From an uncultured Pirellulaceae bacterium (lineage in GTDB: Bacteria; Planctomycetota; Planctomycetia; Pirellulales; Pirellulaceae), in the NCBI GenBank assembly GCA_937928555.1, contig CALFWR010000090.1, positions 1 to 53,511 on the forward strand: a stretch of 53,511 bases of DNA, in the 5' to 3' direction. A model generated the notes under the pieces. It had not been told where the DNA came from. It was given only the letters and a program-made list of their open reading frames with translations, and did not search any database. The position numbers and the translations under genes were made by a program. Positions within the stretch are counted from its first letter, which is position 1. Every line of letters starts with the position of its first letter. This document shows positions 25,848 through 34,846 of this stretch, piece by piece.

Positions 25848-27791
25848 TCAGGCACCCGCAGTGTCAAGCCACGGATCCTGCCCCATCTCCCGTTGCAGTT
25901 CCTGTCGTTGGCTGTCGTTGTACAACAGCAAAGCACGGGACTTGAAATGACGCCGCTCGATTTTGCGTTGGGCTTTGGCGAACAGCGGCGCGAAACGCGA
26001 CAGTCGATTAGATGGTGTTGCGGAATGGTGCTGTAATCGCGCGAATGCTTTTTCGCCCAGCCCGTTTTTGAGGATCTCGTCTTCGAGTGAAAGAAAGTAT
26101 CGAAAGGACCCCGGATCGCCCTGCCGTCCGCAGCGTCCTACCAACTGCCTGTCAATGCGAGCCGACTCGTGACGTTCGGTGATGATCACGTGAAGCCCAC
26201 CGAGTTCACGGGTTGCGTCGCTGATGCGGATGTCAGTTCCCCGTCCTGCCATGTTGGTCGCCACCGTGACTTTGCCGGGCTGCCCCGCGGCAACGACGAT
26301 TTCTGCTTCGCGGGCCAGGTGACGGGCGTTGAGAATCTCGCAGGCAACGCCAAGTTCAGACAACATCGCGGCGAGTTGTTCCGATTTGTCGATCGATCGT
26401 GTGCCGACCAGCACCGGACGGCCCGCCTGGTGCAACTGGGCGACTTCGCCGGCAATTGCCTTCCACTTTTCGCTGTCGGTACCCAAAACGATGTCCGACC
26501 ATCGCTTGCGTTGGGGTGGTTTGTTGGTGGGGACGTCGACCACGCCGACCTTGTAGATGCTTTTCAGTTCTCCAGCAGAATTGGCGACGGTTCCTGTCAT
26601 GCCCGCGATCCGGGAGTACTTCAGAAACAGATCTTGAATCGTGATTCTGGCTGACTGACCGGTTTCCACGCCGGGCTCAAGGCCCTCGCGGGCTTCGATC
26701 GTTTGGTGAATGCCATTCTGCCAGCGACGACCGTCGGCTAGGCGACCAGTGAACTCGTCGACGATCACGATCTCGGAATCCTGGACCACGTAGTGTCGGT
26801 CTTTCGCGTAATTGTTTTCGACGTAGATCGCCGTTTCGATCTGCTCGTAGATGTCCATCATCGGAGTGCGAGCGAGAATCGAAGGGGTCTTGATGGAACG
26901 AACCATCCGACGGCCGTCCCCGGTGAGGGTAATGGAGTTTGATTTTTCGTCGATCGTGTAATGTTTGTTTTCGAAAAAACGTTCCGACTGCTTGACCGAC
27001 CAGCGGAAAAGTTCGCTGCGGGCAAGGGCGACTTCATCGGGCGTGCTGCTGACGATCAGCGGCGTGCGGGCTTCGTCGATCAGAATCGAATCGGCTTCGT
27101 CGATCAGCATGAAGTTCAACTGGCGCTGGACGGTGTCGCTGCCTTGGGTGCCCATGCCGGCGAGTCTTGCGACGGAGCTTTGGCCGGATTCTTCGGAGTG
27201 ACGCGTGAAAAGCCGGTCGCGGAGAAAATCAAATCCGATTTCTTTGGCCGTTGAGTAGGTCACGTCGCAAGCGTAGGCGCTGCGGCGGTCGGCGCGACTT
27301 GACGTTCCGACGACCGTTCCGATGGAAAGCCCAAGGGATTCGTAAACGGGCTTCATCAGTTCGGCGTCGCGTTGTGCAAGGTAGTCGTTTGCGGTCGCGA
27401 GGTGGGCTCCTTGCTGGGTGAGGGCGGCGAGGTACATCGGCAGCGTGGCGGTCAGTGTTTTGCCTTCACCGGTTTGCATGACGACTATGTTGTGGTCGAA
27501 CATGGCGATTCCGCCGATCAACTGAACGCGGTAGTGCGTCATGCCGACCGAGCGAGTGGCGGCTTCGCGGACCAAAGCGAAGGCTTCGGGGAGCAGGTCA
27601 TCCAGAGGCCGACCGGCGAGGGCTTCGTAGCGCAGCGAAAGGCTGGATTGCCTGAGCGATTCGTCGGAAAGTGGCTTCAGGTCTGCGGCTCTTTTTTCGA
27701 TGCGGGCTGCGACGGACCGGTATCTGGCGAGTCTGGAGGATCCGAACAGCTTTTGAACTCGCGGTCCAACGTCGTGAAGTACGCTCAACAT
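25848..27791 (-). CDS. Short SecA paralogue (preprotein translocase ATPase)
   Basis: The 647-residue protein has the SecA motor core: GMTHYRVQLIGGIAM, Walker A MQTGEGKT near 105, DEADSILIDEARTPLI near 232, the preprotein cross-linking region, then TNMAGRGTDI and GRCGRQGDPGSF in the second nucleotide-binding fold. Ordinary SecA has about 850-1000 residues; here the end of the helical scaffold, the wing and the zinc-binding tail are missing. The usual GRAGRQGDPG has Cys for Ala. It looks like a dedicated accessory SecA, not the housekeeping copy. It starts 6 bp after the repeat-rich lipoprotein gene, in one transcription unit, which hints at a shared export role. Confidence 0.88.
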   Translation of the reverse strand: MLSVLHDVGPRVQKLFGSSRLARYRSVAARIEKRAADLKPLSDESLRQSSLSLRYEALAGRPLDDLLPEAFALVREAATRSVGMTHYRVQLIGGIAMFDHNIVVMQTGEGKTLTATLPMYLAALTQQGAHLATANDYLAQRDAELMKPVYESLGLSIGTVVGTSSRADRRSAYACDVTYSTAKEIGFDFLRDRLFTRHSEESGQSSVARLAGMGTQGSDTVQRQLNFMLIDEADSILIDEARTPLIVSSTPDEVALARSELFRWSVKQSERFFENKHYTIDEKSNSITLTGDGRRMVRSIKTPSILARTPMMDIYEQIETAIYVENNYAKDRHYVVQDSEIVIVDEFTGRLADGRRWQNGIHQTIEAREGLEPGVETGQSARITIQDLFLKYSRIAGMTGTVANSAGELKSIYKVGVVDVPTNKPPQRKRWSDIVLGTDSEKWKAIAGEVAQLHQAGRPVLVGTRSIDKSEQLAAMLSELGVACEILNARHLAREAEIVVAAGQPGKVTVATNMAGRGTDIRISDATRELGGLHVIITERHESARIDRQLVGRCGRQGDPGSFRYFLSLEDEILKNGLGEKAFARLQHHSATPSNRLSRFAPLFAKAQRKIERRHFKSRALLLYNDSQRQELQREMGQDPWLDTAGA

Positions 27792-27797
27792 GGCTGC

Positions 27798-28853
27798 CTA
27801 AAACTGACCGGTGCCCGGATCGCGACTGCGCCAATCAGCCGAACGGCTTGGGTTCGAGTAGGGATCGAAAGTCGCGGTCGCCTGGCTGACGACAAAGTTT
27901 GGATTGTTCTGGGGCGAGACGAATCCGCCGCGATTGGCAGAGCCCTGGGCGGGAAAGCCGTTGTTGACAAATTGGCCCGGAAGGAAGCCTCCCTGTGCGG
28001 CGACACGGGCGGGATTGACGAATTGGCCCGGCGCGTAGCCCACGCCAGGATTCTGCTGCGCGAACTGGAAACCGGTGGCTCGGGTGTTGTACTGTGATGG
28101 TGCGCGAACGCCCGACGCGTCTGTTGTCGGGACGCGGGTCGAGTCTCGAGTTTCGTTGACCGTGGTGGTGTTGTAATTCGGCGAGTCGATATAGGAAGTG
28201 CCGTAGCTTGCATTGGCCACGCGACCCTGGCCCTGGCTTGCGTAGTAAGGTGAGCCCGGATCGTTCGGCGTCGCGGGGTTGTTGTTGCGTGCAAGAACGC
28301 TGTTTCCGGTGCTTGCCGGTTGGGCCTGGCCGACGGTGTTGCCGTTGCTTTCGCTTCTGGATCCGGACCCCACTGCCGGACTGATGTTGGATCGGGCGGA
28401 ACGGTCAGACCGTTCGCCAGTGGCTCTCCAACCGTTTTGCCGATTGAGCTCTGCCGTACGGGTGGGCGTGGGAGCGTTGCGGCCAGTGTTGAGCAGTCCA
28501 CTTCCGGCGTTGTTTCTGGCCAGTGAAGGGATGTTCAGCGTGTTGGTTCCAGGCGATGGAATCAGGCCTGTGGCGCGATTGAATCCGAGGTTGTTGCCTT
28601 GCGGGAAGCCCTGCTGTGGAAATCCTTGCGGTGGCCTGAATCCTTGCGGCGGCACGAATCCTTGTGGCGGCGCGAAACCTTGCGGCGGCACGAATCCTTG
28701 TGGCGGCGCGAACCCTTGTGGCGGCGCGAACCCTTGTGGCGGCGCGAACCCTTGTGGCCCGTACGGATAGCCGCAGCGATTGCGGCACCCCGTTTGGGTC
28801 AACACAACCAGCGTCAAAAGGGCGATCAGGATTGGAGAAATTTTGCAAAACAT
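27798..28853 (-). CDS. Lipoprotein with PPQGF tandem repeats
   Basis: The protein has about 351 residues from ATG 28853 (GTG 28865 would add four). A hydrophobic signal ends TQTGC, a loose lipobox. It is followed by about nine PPQGF(A/V) hexapeptides and then a long Asn/Gly/Ser/Gln-rich region with no recognised domain. Such sequence is unfolded and probably lies at the cell surface or in the periplasm. It directly precedes the short SecA gene. A less canonical lipobox (Gln at -3) leaves lipidation uncertain. Confidence 0.7.
   Translation of the reverse strand: MFCKISPILIALLTLVVLTQTGCRNRCGYPYGPQGFAPPQGFAPPQGFAPPQGFVPPQGFAPPQGFVPPQGFRPPQGFPQQGFPQGNNLGFNRATGLIPSPGTNTLNIPSLARNNAGSGLLNTGRNAPTPTRTAELNRQNGWRATGERSDRSARSNISPAVGSGSRSESNGNTVGQAQPASTGNSVLARNNNPATPNDPGSPYYASQGQGRVANASYGTSYIDSPNYNTTTVNETRDSTRVPTTDASGVRAPSQYNTRATGFQFAQQNPGVGYAPGQFVNPARVAAQGGFLPGQFVNNGFPAQGSANRGGFVSPQNNPNFVVSQATATFDPYSNPSRSADWRSRDPGTGQF
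28612..28755. repeat. 18-bp coding tandem repeat (PPQGF units)
   Basis: About eight head-to-tail copies of an 18-bp unit, such as CTTGTGGCGGCGCGAACC, encode the PPQGFA repeats on the minus strand. Variation is mainly GCG/ACG (Ala/Val). Units are adjacent without spacers, so this is not a CRISPR array; slippage could change the copy number. Confidence 0.85.
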
Positions 28854-29246
28854 CACAGCAAGCACTCAATTTGGCTAAAGATTGAGACAAATTCGCGTCG
28901 GGACGTTAGCAATATGAACGGGCGTTGCAAGATCAATGTAGCGGTGACGGTGCTGGCAAATTGCTTCCTAGACAGGACAATTGGAACGATGCTTCATTTT
29001 TCCAGTGCAAAATCGAATCGAAAAATCCAAGGGCAAAACGAAGGGCAAATCCAAGGGCAAAACGAAAAGCGCATCCTGCAATGGCAGCTTGCCCAACAGT
29101 GACCCGGAGCATTCAACGCCATCAGCCCTGCCCTGCCGAAACTCGAGCGGCTTTGGGGCGAAAACTGCCCTTCATGAATTGCAATTTAGGGCTCCGGGGG
29201 CCACAATCCTGGATTCCATTTTCTTTGAACTGACAAACAAAAAGCA
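28854..29246. other. 393-bp divergent intergenic region with a short tandem repeat
   Basis: The region separates the lipoprotein-SecA unit from the cyclophilin gene and should hold both promoters. A 21-23-bp unit containing CCAAGGGCAAAACGAA is repeated at about 29027-29071. CTCAAT and ATTGAG form a 6-bp inverted repeat just upstream of the lipoprotein start. No RNA gene or ORF is supported. Confidence 0.4.
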
Positions 29247-29678
29247 ATGCAAGCCGAGATTCATACCGCCAAAGGCCTGATGAAAGTTGACTTCTACGAA
29301 GCCGACGCTCCCAACACCGTCAAGAACTTTACCGACCTGGCGAAGAAAGGATTTTATGACGGGCTGAACTTCCACCGCGTTATTCCTGACTTCGTGATTC
29401 AGGGTGGCTGCCCGGACGGCAATGGTGCTGGCGGACCCGGCTACAACATCGATTGCGAAACTTCTGGCGAGAACCAGTACCATGATCGCGGTGTGCTATC
29501 GATGGCTCACGCGGGGCCCAACACAGGCGGTTCGCAGTTTTTCGTCTGCCACTCGCGGACCAATACGGCTCACCTGGACGGCAAGCACACGTGCTTCGGT
29601 AAAGTCACCGAAGGCCTGGACGTGATCGATGCGATCGAGGCCGGTGACAAAATCGAAAAGATCGTTGTGGTTGAGTAG
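29247..29678 (+). CDS. Cyclophilin-type peptidyl-prolyl cis-trans isomerase
   Basis: The 143-residue cytosolic cyclophilin accelerates proline isomerisation during folding. It carries the family core [18 protein letters not shown] (Arg and Phe of the active site), [19 protein letters not shown] and the loop [12 protein letters not shown] near the end. It lacks a signal peptide and is close to E. coli PpiB in form. ATG 29247 follows a weak ribosome site. It is upstream of argB on the same strand, with 84 bp between. Confidence 0.93.
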   Translation: MQAEIHTAKGLMKVDFYEADAPNTVKNFTDLAKKGFYDGLNFHRVIPDFVIQGGCPDGNGAGGPGYNIDCETSGENQYHDRGVLSMAHAGPNTGGSQFFVCHSRTNTAHLDGKHTCFGKVTEGLDVIDAIEAGDKIEKIVVVE

Positions 29679-29762
29679 ACCGATCAGCGGAAGTTCATTG
29701 GGCACGATTCGCGGCGGGGTTGCTCGCTGGCGTTTCGTGCCTGTGTTGTTTTGGGACAGGCC

Positions 29763-30641
29763 ATGAAAGCGGCGATTGAAAAAGCTGACACTCTGATCGA
29801 AGCCTTGGGTTGGATCCGGCGTTTCCGCGGCAAGACGACCGTGATCAAGGTTGGCGGAAGCGTGCTTTCGGACATCGAAGCACTTCACCACTTGCTGTTG
29901 GACGTGCTGTTCATGGAATCCGTCGGCATGCGTCCGGTGGTGGTGCATGGCGCGGGTGCCCGAATCAGCAATGCGATGCAGCAAGCCGGAATTGCGCCGC
30001 GGTTCGTCCAGGGAAGACGTTACACCGATCAGCAGTCGTTGGAGATCGTGGAAAAGGTGCTGGCCGAAGACACCAGCGCGGAACTGGCGCGGCGGTTCGA
30101 GTTTATCGGCGGATTGGCCAAAGCGTTGAACTTTCAGTCCACACCGGTGCTCTCCGGCGAACTGTTGAAGCTGTCCGATGATGACGGAAACCCGGTCGAC
30201 CTTGGCTTTGTCGGCAACGTCACCGATGTAAACTGCGACGCGATCGAAGAGCTTTGCGGCAGCGGTTACGTGCCTTTTATTCCGTCGATGTGCCTGACCG
30301 ATGATGGGCAGAAACTGAATGTCAACGCAGACACCGCGGCGACGGTGGTGGCCCGCAAACTGGGCGCCCACAAACTTGTCTTCGTCAGCGACGTGCCGGG
30401 CGTGCTGCGAAACCCTGCCGACGGCAGCACTGCGATTTCGGCTTTGACTGCTGCCGAGGCGAACAAGTTAATCGCCGAGGGGGTCATTTCCGGCGGGATG
30501 ATTCCAAAAATTGAGGCCTGCATCGAGACCGTGGAGCAGGGCGTTTCCAAAGTCCACATCGTCGATGGAAGGCTGCGACATGGATTGCTGTTGGAGATTT
30601 ATACGTCCGACGGCATTGGAACGGTCATCACCGGTTCCTGA
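29763..30641 (+). CDS. argB: Acetylglutamate kinase
   Basis: This enzyme phosphorylates N-acetylglutamate in the second step of arginine synthesis. The 292-residue protein has KVGGSVL near residue 38, [10 protein letters not shown] near 64 (Ala replaces the usual second or third Gly of HGGG), the NVNADTAA segment near 200 and GGMIPKIEA near 245, where Lys helps phosphoryl transfer. ATG 29763 with GGGACAGG upstream is preferred to TTG 29751. The length and the presence of an extended N-terminal helix resemble arginine-sensitive kinases, so feedback inhibition is possible. argF follows after 51 bp. Confidence 0.95.
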   Translation: MKAAIEKADTLIEALGWIRRFRGKTTVIKVGGSVLSDIEALHHLLLDVLFMESVGMRPVVVHGAGARISNAMQQAGIAPRFVQGRRYTDQQSLEIVEKVLAEDTSAELARRFEFIGGLAKALNFQSTPVLSGELLKLSDDDGNPVDLGFVGNVTDVNCDAIEELCGSGYVPFIPSMCLTDDGQKLNVNADTAATVVARKLGAHKLVFVSDVPGVLRNPADGSTAISALTAAEANKLIAEGVISGGMIPKIEACIETVEQGVSKVHIVDGRLRHGLLLEIYTSDGIGTVITGS

Positions 30642-30692
30642 TTGAGCCCGGTAGATTGCCAAATTGAAATTGCGACGCAAGAAGGTTCGAGT

Positions 30693-31616
30693 ATGAGACA
30701 TGTTCTTTCACTGATGGATTTGACCAACGACGAATGTCGTGACGTGGTGACCGCTGCCGAAAAGTTCAAACAGCGATTGGCTGCTGGAGACCGGCCACAA
30801 CTGCTGGCCGGGCACACGGTGGGTTTGCTTTTTGAAAAGCCTTCGTTGCGGACCCGTGTCAGTTTCGAATCGCTGACCAGCCAGTTGGGCGGCAACAGTT
30901 TGTTCCTTGGTGAAGACGTTGGTTTTGGCAAACGGGAACCGCTTTGTGACTTTATGCCGATCCTGACCAGCTACCTGGACTTGTTGGTGATCCGCGCCAA
31001 AAGCCACGCGATGGTGGAACAAGCGGTGGACTTCAGCCAGTGTCCGGTCGTCAATGGCTTGACCGACGTGGCGCATCCCTGCCAGGCGTTCGCGGATGTG
31101 TTGACGATGAAGGAAATTTCTGGCGACAATTTTGGCGATTGCCATCTGGCGTACGTTGGCGACGCCAACAACGTGGCTTATTCCTTGGCACTGATTTGTG
31201 CCAAACTGGGTTTGAAGTTTTCGATTGCGGCACCGCAGGGCTACCAGTTTGAAGACGCGTTTGTTGCGGGCTTGGACGAACAGGCAGGAGGGGGCTTTGT
31301 CAGGCAAACGGACAACGTTTCCCAAGCGATCGATGGGGCGAACTTTATCTACACCGACGTGTGGACCAGCATGGGGCAGGAAGCAGAATCCAAACAGCGG
31401 CTGAAGGACTTTGCTGACTACCAGGTGAACGACGGATTGATGAAACTGGCTGCCGACAATGCGATGTTCCTGCATTGCTTGCCCGCGCGGCGTGGTGAAG
31501 AGGTCACCGCGGAGGTGATCGATTCGGATCGAAGTGCGATCGTGCAGCAGGCCAACAATCGCCTGCACGCCCAAAAGGGGCTTGTGCTGTGGTTGCTGGG
31601 TTTGGCGCAGAGGTAG
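30693..31616 (+). CDS. argF: Ornithine carbamoyltransferase
   Basis: This enzyme joins carbamoyl phosphate and ornithine to form citrulline. The 307-residue protein has FEKPSLRTRVSFE near 50 (a PSLRTR variant of the STRTR phosphate loop), VNGLTDVAHPCQAFADVL near 125 and MFLHCLPARRGEEV near 265 with the catalytic Cys. ATG 30693 with AGAAGG upstream is preferred to the TTG at 30642. It forms an arg pair with argB; argD, argJ and argG are not here. No terminator follows within 75 bp. Confidence 0.95.
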   Translation: MRHVLSLMDLTNDECRDVVTAAEKFKQRLAAGDRPQLLAGHTVGLLFEKPSLRTRVSFESLTSQLGGNSLFLGEDVGFGKREPLCDFMPILTSYLDLLVIRAKSHAMVEQAVDFSQCPVVNGLTDVAHPCQAFADVLTMKEISGDNFGDCHLAYVGDANNVAYSLALICAKLGLKFSIAAPQGYQFEDAFVAGLDEQAGGGFVRQTDNVSQAIDGANFIYTDVWTSMGQEAESKQRLKDFADYQVNDGLMKLAADNAMFLHCLPARRGEEVTAEVIDSDRSAIVQQANNRLHAQKGLVLWLLGLAQR

Positions 31617-31690
31617 GCCGGACCAAGGACGCCAGAAGACGCTCAACGGCAAACAAAATAAACAAACTTTGCACCAGCTAAACTGACTCA

Positions 31691-31842
31691 ACCGCAAAGT
31701 GCGTCCGACGCTCCGGCAACCGCGCTCGCTTGGCTCACGCAGAGGGCGTAGATCCCATGGCAACGCGGTGAGAATTTCCGGAAGGTGAACGAAGTCTGCA
31801 TTTTCACAGCGGCCACCCGAGGCCTTACGGCCAACGGCTCAT
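31691..31842 (-). repeat. Composite intergenic repeat, inverted partner of the copy near 34.5 kb
   Basis: The segment contains GCGTCCGACGCTCCGGCAAC, then CAACGCGGTGAGAATTTCCG, and ends in the GTGAGCCG-type core (31811-31841). It matches the reverse complement of about 34427-34591 closely. The rest of the 31617-32111 gap has repeated GTGAGCGGCCGG words (about 31875-31920) but no gene. Confidence 0.75.
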
Positions 31843-32111
31843 TCAGTGATTCGGGTATCGCGAGTGCGAGCGTGAGCGGCCGGCTTGATATGAACCGAGT
31901 CGCGTAAGCGGCCGGGTATCGCTATCGCTAACGCTGACCCTGGCTCCAACGTCGAAACGGCGAAACGTCGAAAAACCCTGCACGGAATTTGGTTTGCGGC
32001 CGGTTATGGAAAAAGTTTCCAAAACTTGCGCGAAATCGGAGTGTCATCGGCGTTAGAGTGGTAGCCAGAACAACTGGTGACTGATTTACCGCAAAACTGA
32101 GGGCTGCTCCG

Positions 32112-32993
32112 ATGCAATTGACGACCGTTTCACGTCTGCGAAGTTTTTCAATCGGCCTGCTGGTCGTGATTTTCGTCTCGCCTGTCTTTGGACAGGATAC
32201 CAATCCGTTTGACGAACATGTCAAGGCAGCCACCGCCAAAGGGGCTTTGGCCAGAACAAATGCCTCTGGCCCGGATACCAATCCGTTTGACGAACAGGAC
32301 AAGGCAGCCACCGCCAAAGGGGCTTCGGCCAGAACCAGTACAGCACGTACAGGCACAGCGGCCCCTGCTTCAACTCAAACCGGGGACGACGATCCGTTCT
32401 TCGCAAAGCCTGCAAAGGTTTCACGGCCGCCTACTTTGCGAGAACAAATCGAAACAAAGCGAATCGACATCCATGAACGGGCCGAGTTTACAGTGGGTAA
32501 ATTGGTCAAAACCATTCGTAAAGATTACCCGACTCTCAACATCATCGTTAGTAAGAACACCGTTTCGTCGAAAATTCCTCCCATCGAGCTTTCCAATGCC
32601 ACGATCCTTTCGGTTTTGTACGCGATGCAAGCGGCAACGGAATCGGAGCTGTCTTTCGAATTCCTGGAACCCGATGAGAACGTTATTTGCATCAGTCGCG
32701 ATCCCGACATTGGCCCGGCGCCTGAAGCGACTGTATCCGTTTTCAATGTCGAGGAAATCCTCAAAAATACGCCCGAAGAGTCTTTCCTGAGTGCCGTTGA
32801 GATTGGGTTGAATATGCAAGGCGGCTCAGGCTCAAAAGTCGAGATGGTGTTGCACAAGGAAACCAAGCTGATGTTCGTCAAGGGAATGTATCGTCAGTTG
32901 GAAACAGTTCAGGAGATTGTCGACAAGTTGGCTGAGATAAGTCTGGGCCGGGTTAACGGCGGAGGAGGGTTCGGAGGCGGCGGACCTCGCTAA
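32112..32993 (+). CDS. Exported STN-like protein with a duplicated segment
   Basis: The 293-residue protein has a signal peptide (cleavage after VFGQ near 28). An imperfect 26-residue duplication (DTNPFDE...ATAKGA) follows at about 29-80. A mixed alpha-beta region at about 125-220 (TVGKLVKTIRKDYPTLNIIV, LSNATILSVLYAMQAATE, LEPDENVICISRD) resembles the secretin/TonB STN fold. Then comes a helical stretch and a Gly-rich end. The function is unknown. It lies 66 bp upstream of an ECF sigma gene on the same strand, so it could be the surface sensor or target of that regulator. Confidence 0.65.
   Translation: MQLTTVSRLRSFSIGLLVVIFVSPVFGQDTNPFDEHVKAATAKGALARTNASGPDTNPFDEQDKAATAKGASARTSTARTGTAAPASTQTGDDDPFFAKPAKVSRPPTLREQIETKRIDIHERAEFTVGKLVKTIRKDYPTLNIIVSKNTVSSKIPPIELSNATILSVLYAMQAATESELSFEFLEPDENVICISRDPDIGPAPEATVSVFNVEEILKNTPEESFLSAVEIGLNMQGGSGSKVEMVLHKETKLMFVKGMYRQLETVQEIVDKLAEISLGRVNGGGGFGGGGPR
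32196..32340 (+). repeat. 78-bp coding direct duplication
   Basis: GATACCAATCCGTTTGACGA recurs with a 78-bp period (32196 and 32274). The following Ala/Thr/Lys codons are nearly identical in both units. The duplication is in frame and recent, since synonymous differences are few. Confidence 0.85.
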
Positions 32994-33059
32994 TGGCTCA
33001 TACGTCTTTTCCTTTGGCCCGTATGTTGTCGCCATTTGACTCTCTCCAGACCGATCGCT

Positions 33060-33668
33060 GTGACTGCCTTGAACCCAGCTACCAGCCAAAACGAGCAAAC
33101 CGCCAGTGAGCAGCCGCGCAGTGATCGCTGGACGGCAATCACTGCCAAAATTGCCAACGGGGATCGGGAGTCGTTCGCGATGTACTACGAAGCTTTTTTT
33201 GACACGATGTTTGTGACTGTCAAGCATTCGACAGGCTGCGACGAGGCGACCTGTTTGGACATCGTTCAGGATGCGATGCTCAAAGCGGTCCGCAAGATGA
33301 AAGCTCTCAAGTCTCACCAGCACACCGTTGCGTGGACCAAAGCCGTCGCCAAAACGACGGCTTATGATTTCCTTCGCAAGCGGCAGCGGCACCGCAGGAT
33401 GACGGGCTCGATGGATCGCATCGAACCGGGCGTTGCCAATGCCGAACAGGAGATCGGAGAACTGGCCAGGTTGGCTTGGGTCCAGGAGCAGCTCAAGGAA
33501 CTTCCTGCCGAACTGGGTTCGATGATCGGATTGAAGTACCGGATGGGATGGACGTTGCGGGAGATTGGAGAAAAGTTCGGGATGAAAACCGGGGCCGTCG
33601 ATGGAAAGATTCGTCGGGCGATGGACGAGCTAAAACAAAAAGCAGCCAGAGAGTTTGAAATTGAGTAG
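33060..33668 (+). CDS. ECF-type sigma factor
   Basis: The protein has about 202 residues, with region 2 at about 25-95 (ESFAMYYEAFFDTMF, CLDIVQDAMLKAVRKM, WTKAVAKTTAYDFLRKRQ) and region 4 at about 130-195 (LPAELGSMIGLKYRMGWTLREIGEKFGMKTGAVDGKIRRAM). The start is unclear: GTG 33060 or TTG 33036, neither with a good ribosome site. It overlaps the next gene by 8 bp, so the two are translationally coupled. The partner is a one-pass membrane protein, as for sigma/anti-sigma pairs. Confidence 0.88.
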   Translation: MTALNPATSQNEQTASEQPRSDRWTAITAKIANGDRESFAMYYEAFFDTMFVTVKHSTGCDEATCLDIVQDAMLKAVRKMKALKSHQHTVAWTKAVAKTTAYDFLRKRQRHRRMTGSMDRIEPGVANAEQEIGELARLAWVQEQLKELPAELGSMIGLKYRMGWTLREIGEKFGMKTGAVDGKIRRAMDELKQKAAREFEIE

Positions 33669-34140
33669 CAAACCAAAAACAAAAGTTGAACTTTCGCCAA
33701 GTGGTCAGCAGCGACGGCAGGAAATGCTGGAGCGGCTTCAGGGCGAAGTCACCCGCGTGAACGAGGCGCGGCGGCTACGGAAGTCCGCCGGCACGGGCTT
33801 GCTGCTGGTCAGCATTTTGTCGGCAGGAGCGTGGATGTGGTTTGCTGCCGATTGGGATCAGGGAACGGGGCGCGGCGTTGCCTCGGGTGACGCGACGGTG
33901 GACCCTCCCGCTTCGATCGCCAAAGTTGTGGGCAACATCGATGGCGTGGTTGAAAAGTACCTTGTCGGCAACAGCGATTCGACCGCCCGACTGGAAGAAG
34001 TTTCCGACGATGAGCTTCTCGAGTTCCTCGCAGCCAACGGGCGGCCATCGATTTTGGGAAAGATCAATGGCAAGACAGTTCTTCTTCCCAGCACATTCCC
34101 GCGGCCCAGGGCAGGGTCCGGAAAAAGTCAATCGCTATAG
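33661..34140 (+). CDS. Single-pass membrane protein, probable anti-sigma factor
   Basis: The 159-residue protein (TTG 33661, GAGAG upstream at good spacing; TTG 33655 also possible) has a charged cytosolic N-terminus of about 40 residues, one transmembrane helix (GTGLLLVSILSAGAWMWF) and an extracytoplasmic domain of about 90 residues. No ZAS zinc motif is seen. Overlap with the ECF sigma gene makes an anti-sigma or sensor role likely, although no sequence family was recognised. Confidence 0.6.
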   Translation: MSSKPKTKVELSPSGQQRRQEMLERLQGEVTRVNEARRLRKSAGTGLLLVSILSAGAWMWFAADWDQGTGRGVASGDATVDPPASIAKVVGNIDGVVEKYLVGNSDSTARLEEVSDDELLEFLAANGRPSILGKINGKTVLLPSTFPRPRAGSGKSQSL

Positions 34141-34250
34141 CGGCCTGATACGTTCGTTAAAACCTGTCTTGCAGGCGACAAAAAAATGTCGCGAACCCCA
34201 AACTTCGATTGACAATCTCAGTGGGCATGGATTACTATTCTCCACCTTGA

Positions 34251-34326
34251 GGTTGGGTAGCTCAGTTGGTAGAGCACGGCCCTGAAAAGGCCGGTGTCGG
34301 CGGTTCGAGCCCGCCCCCAACCACCA
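34251..34326 (+). tRNA. tRNA-Phe (GAA)
   Basis: Full cloverleaf: acceptor GGTTGGG/CCCAACC, D-arm TAGCTCAGTTGGTAGAGCA, anticodon stem CGGCC/GGCCG with loop CTGAAAA (anticodon GAA), variable GTGTC, T-arm GGCGG TTCGAGC CCGCC. Discriminator A and a genome-encoded CCA (34324-34326) are present. A strong terminator follows at 34337. Confidence 0.97.
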
Positions 34327-34336
34327 TTAAAAATCC

Positions 34337-34372
34337 AAACGCGTCGAAGGGCTTTCTTTCGACGCGTTTTTT
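34337..34372 (+). terminator. Intrinsic terminator of tRNA-Phe
   Basis: AAACGCGTCGAA and TTCGACGCGTTT form a 12-bp stem with a 9-base loop, followed directly by T residues (34367-34372). Confidence 0.9.
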
Positions 34373-34426
34373 CGTTTGCGAATTTGCAGGGGCAGTTCCG
34401 GTTTGTCGCCAATTTAACCGCCGCCA

Positions 34427-34711
34427 GTGAGCCGTTGGCCGTGAGGCCTCGGGTGGCCACTGTGAAAATGCAAACTTCCTGCTTACCTTCCGGTAATTCT
34501 CACCGCGTTGCCATGAGGGCGTTGCCGTGAGGGCCACGCGCCCTATGCGTGTGGACCAAGGAGGAGCGGTTGCCGGAGCGTCGGACGCGACGTTGTTTGG
34601 GTAGCGTTGAAAAGGGTCGCTATGGAATGACGTGCTATCACGTTGGTGGAGCTTTCGCGTCCTTGATCCGGCCTACATGTGAGCCGTTGGCCGTGAGGCC
34701 TCGGGTGGAAG
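34427..34711 (+). repeat. Composite GTGAGCCG repeat block
   Basis: A core GTGAGCCGTTGGCCGTGAGG lies at 34427 and recurs at 34679. Between them are GCGTTGCCGTGAGGGCC, GGTTGCCGGAGCGTCGGACG and CTTGATCCGGCCTACATG, words also found at 31691-31842 (inverted) and 38381-38484 (same strand). The 34373-34846 gap has no gene besides this block. Confidence 0.8.
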
Positions 34712-34846
34712 CACCTATTGGCTCAGCCGATTCTCTTGCGTGCTGAACTCTCTTGGGCATCGAACCCGGCTCGATGCACCAGCAATTGGCAAAACAGATC
34801 GCGGATCGCAGTTCTCACCCGGGGCTTTACAGCCCGCGGCTCGCTG

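Noticed and set aside
28612..28755. Tandem repeat that could suggest a CRISPR array
   Set aside because: Units are adjacent with no spacers, and they encode PPQGF repeats in frame.
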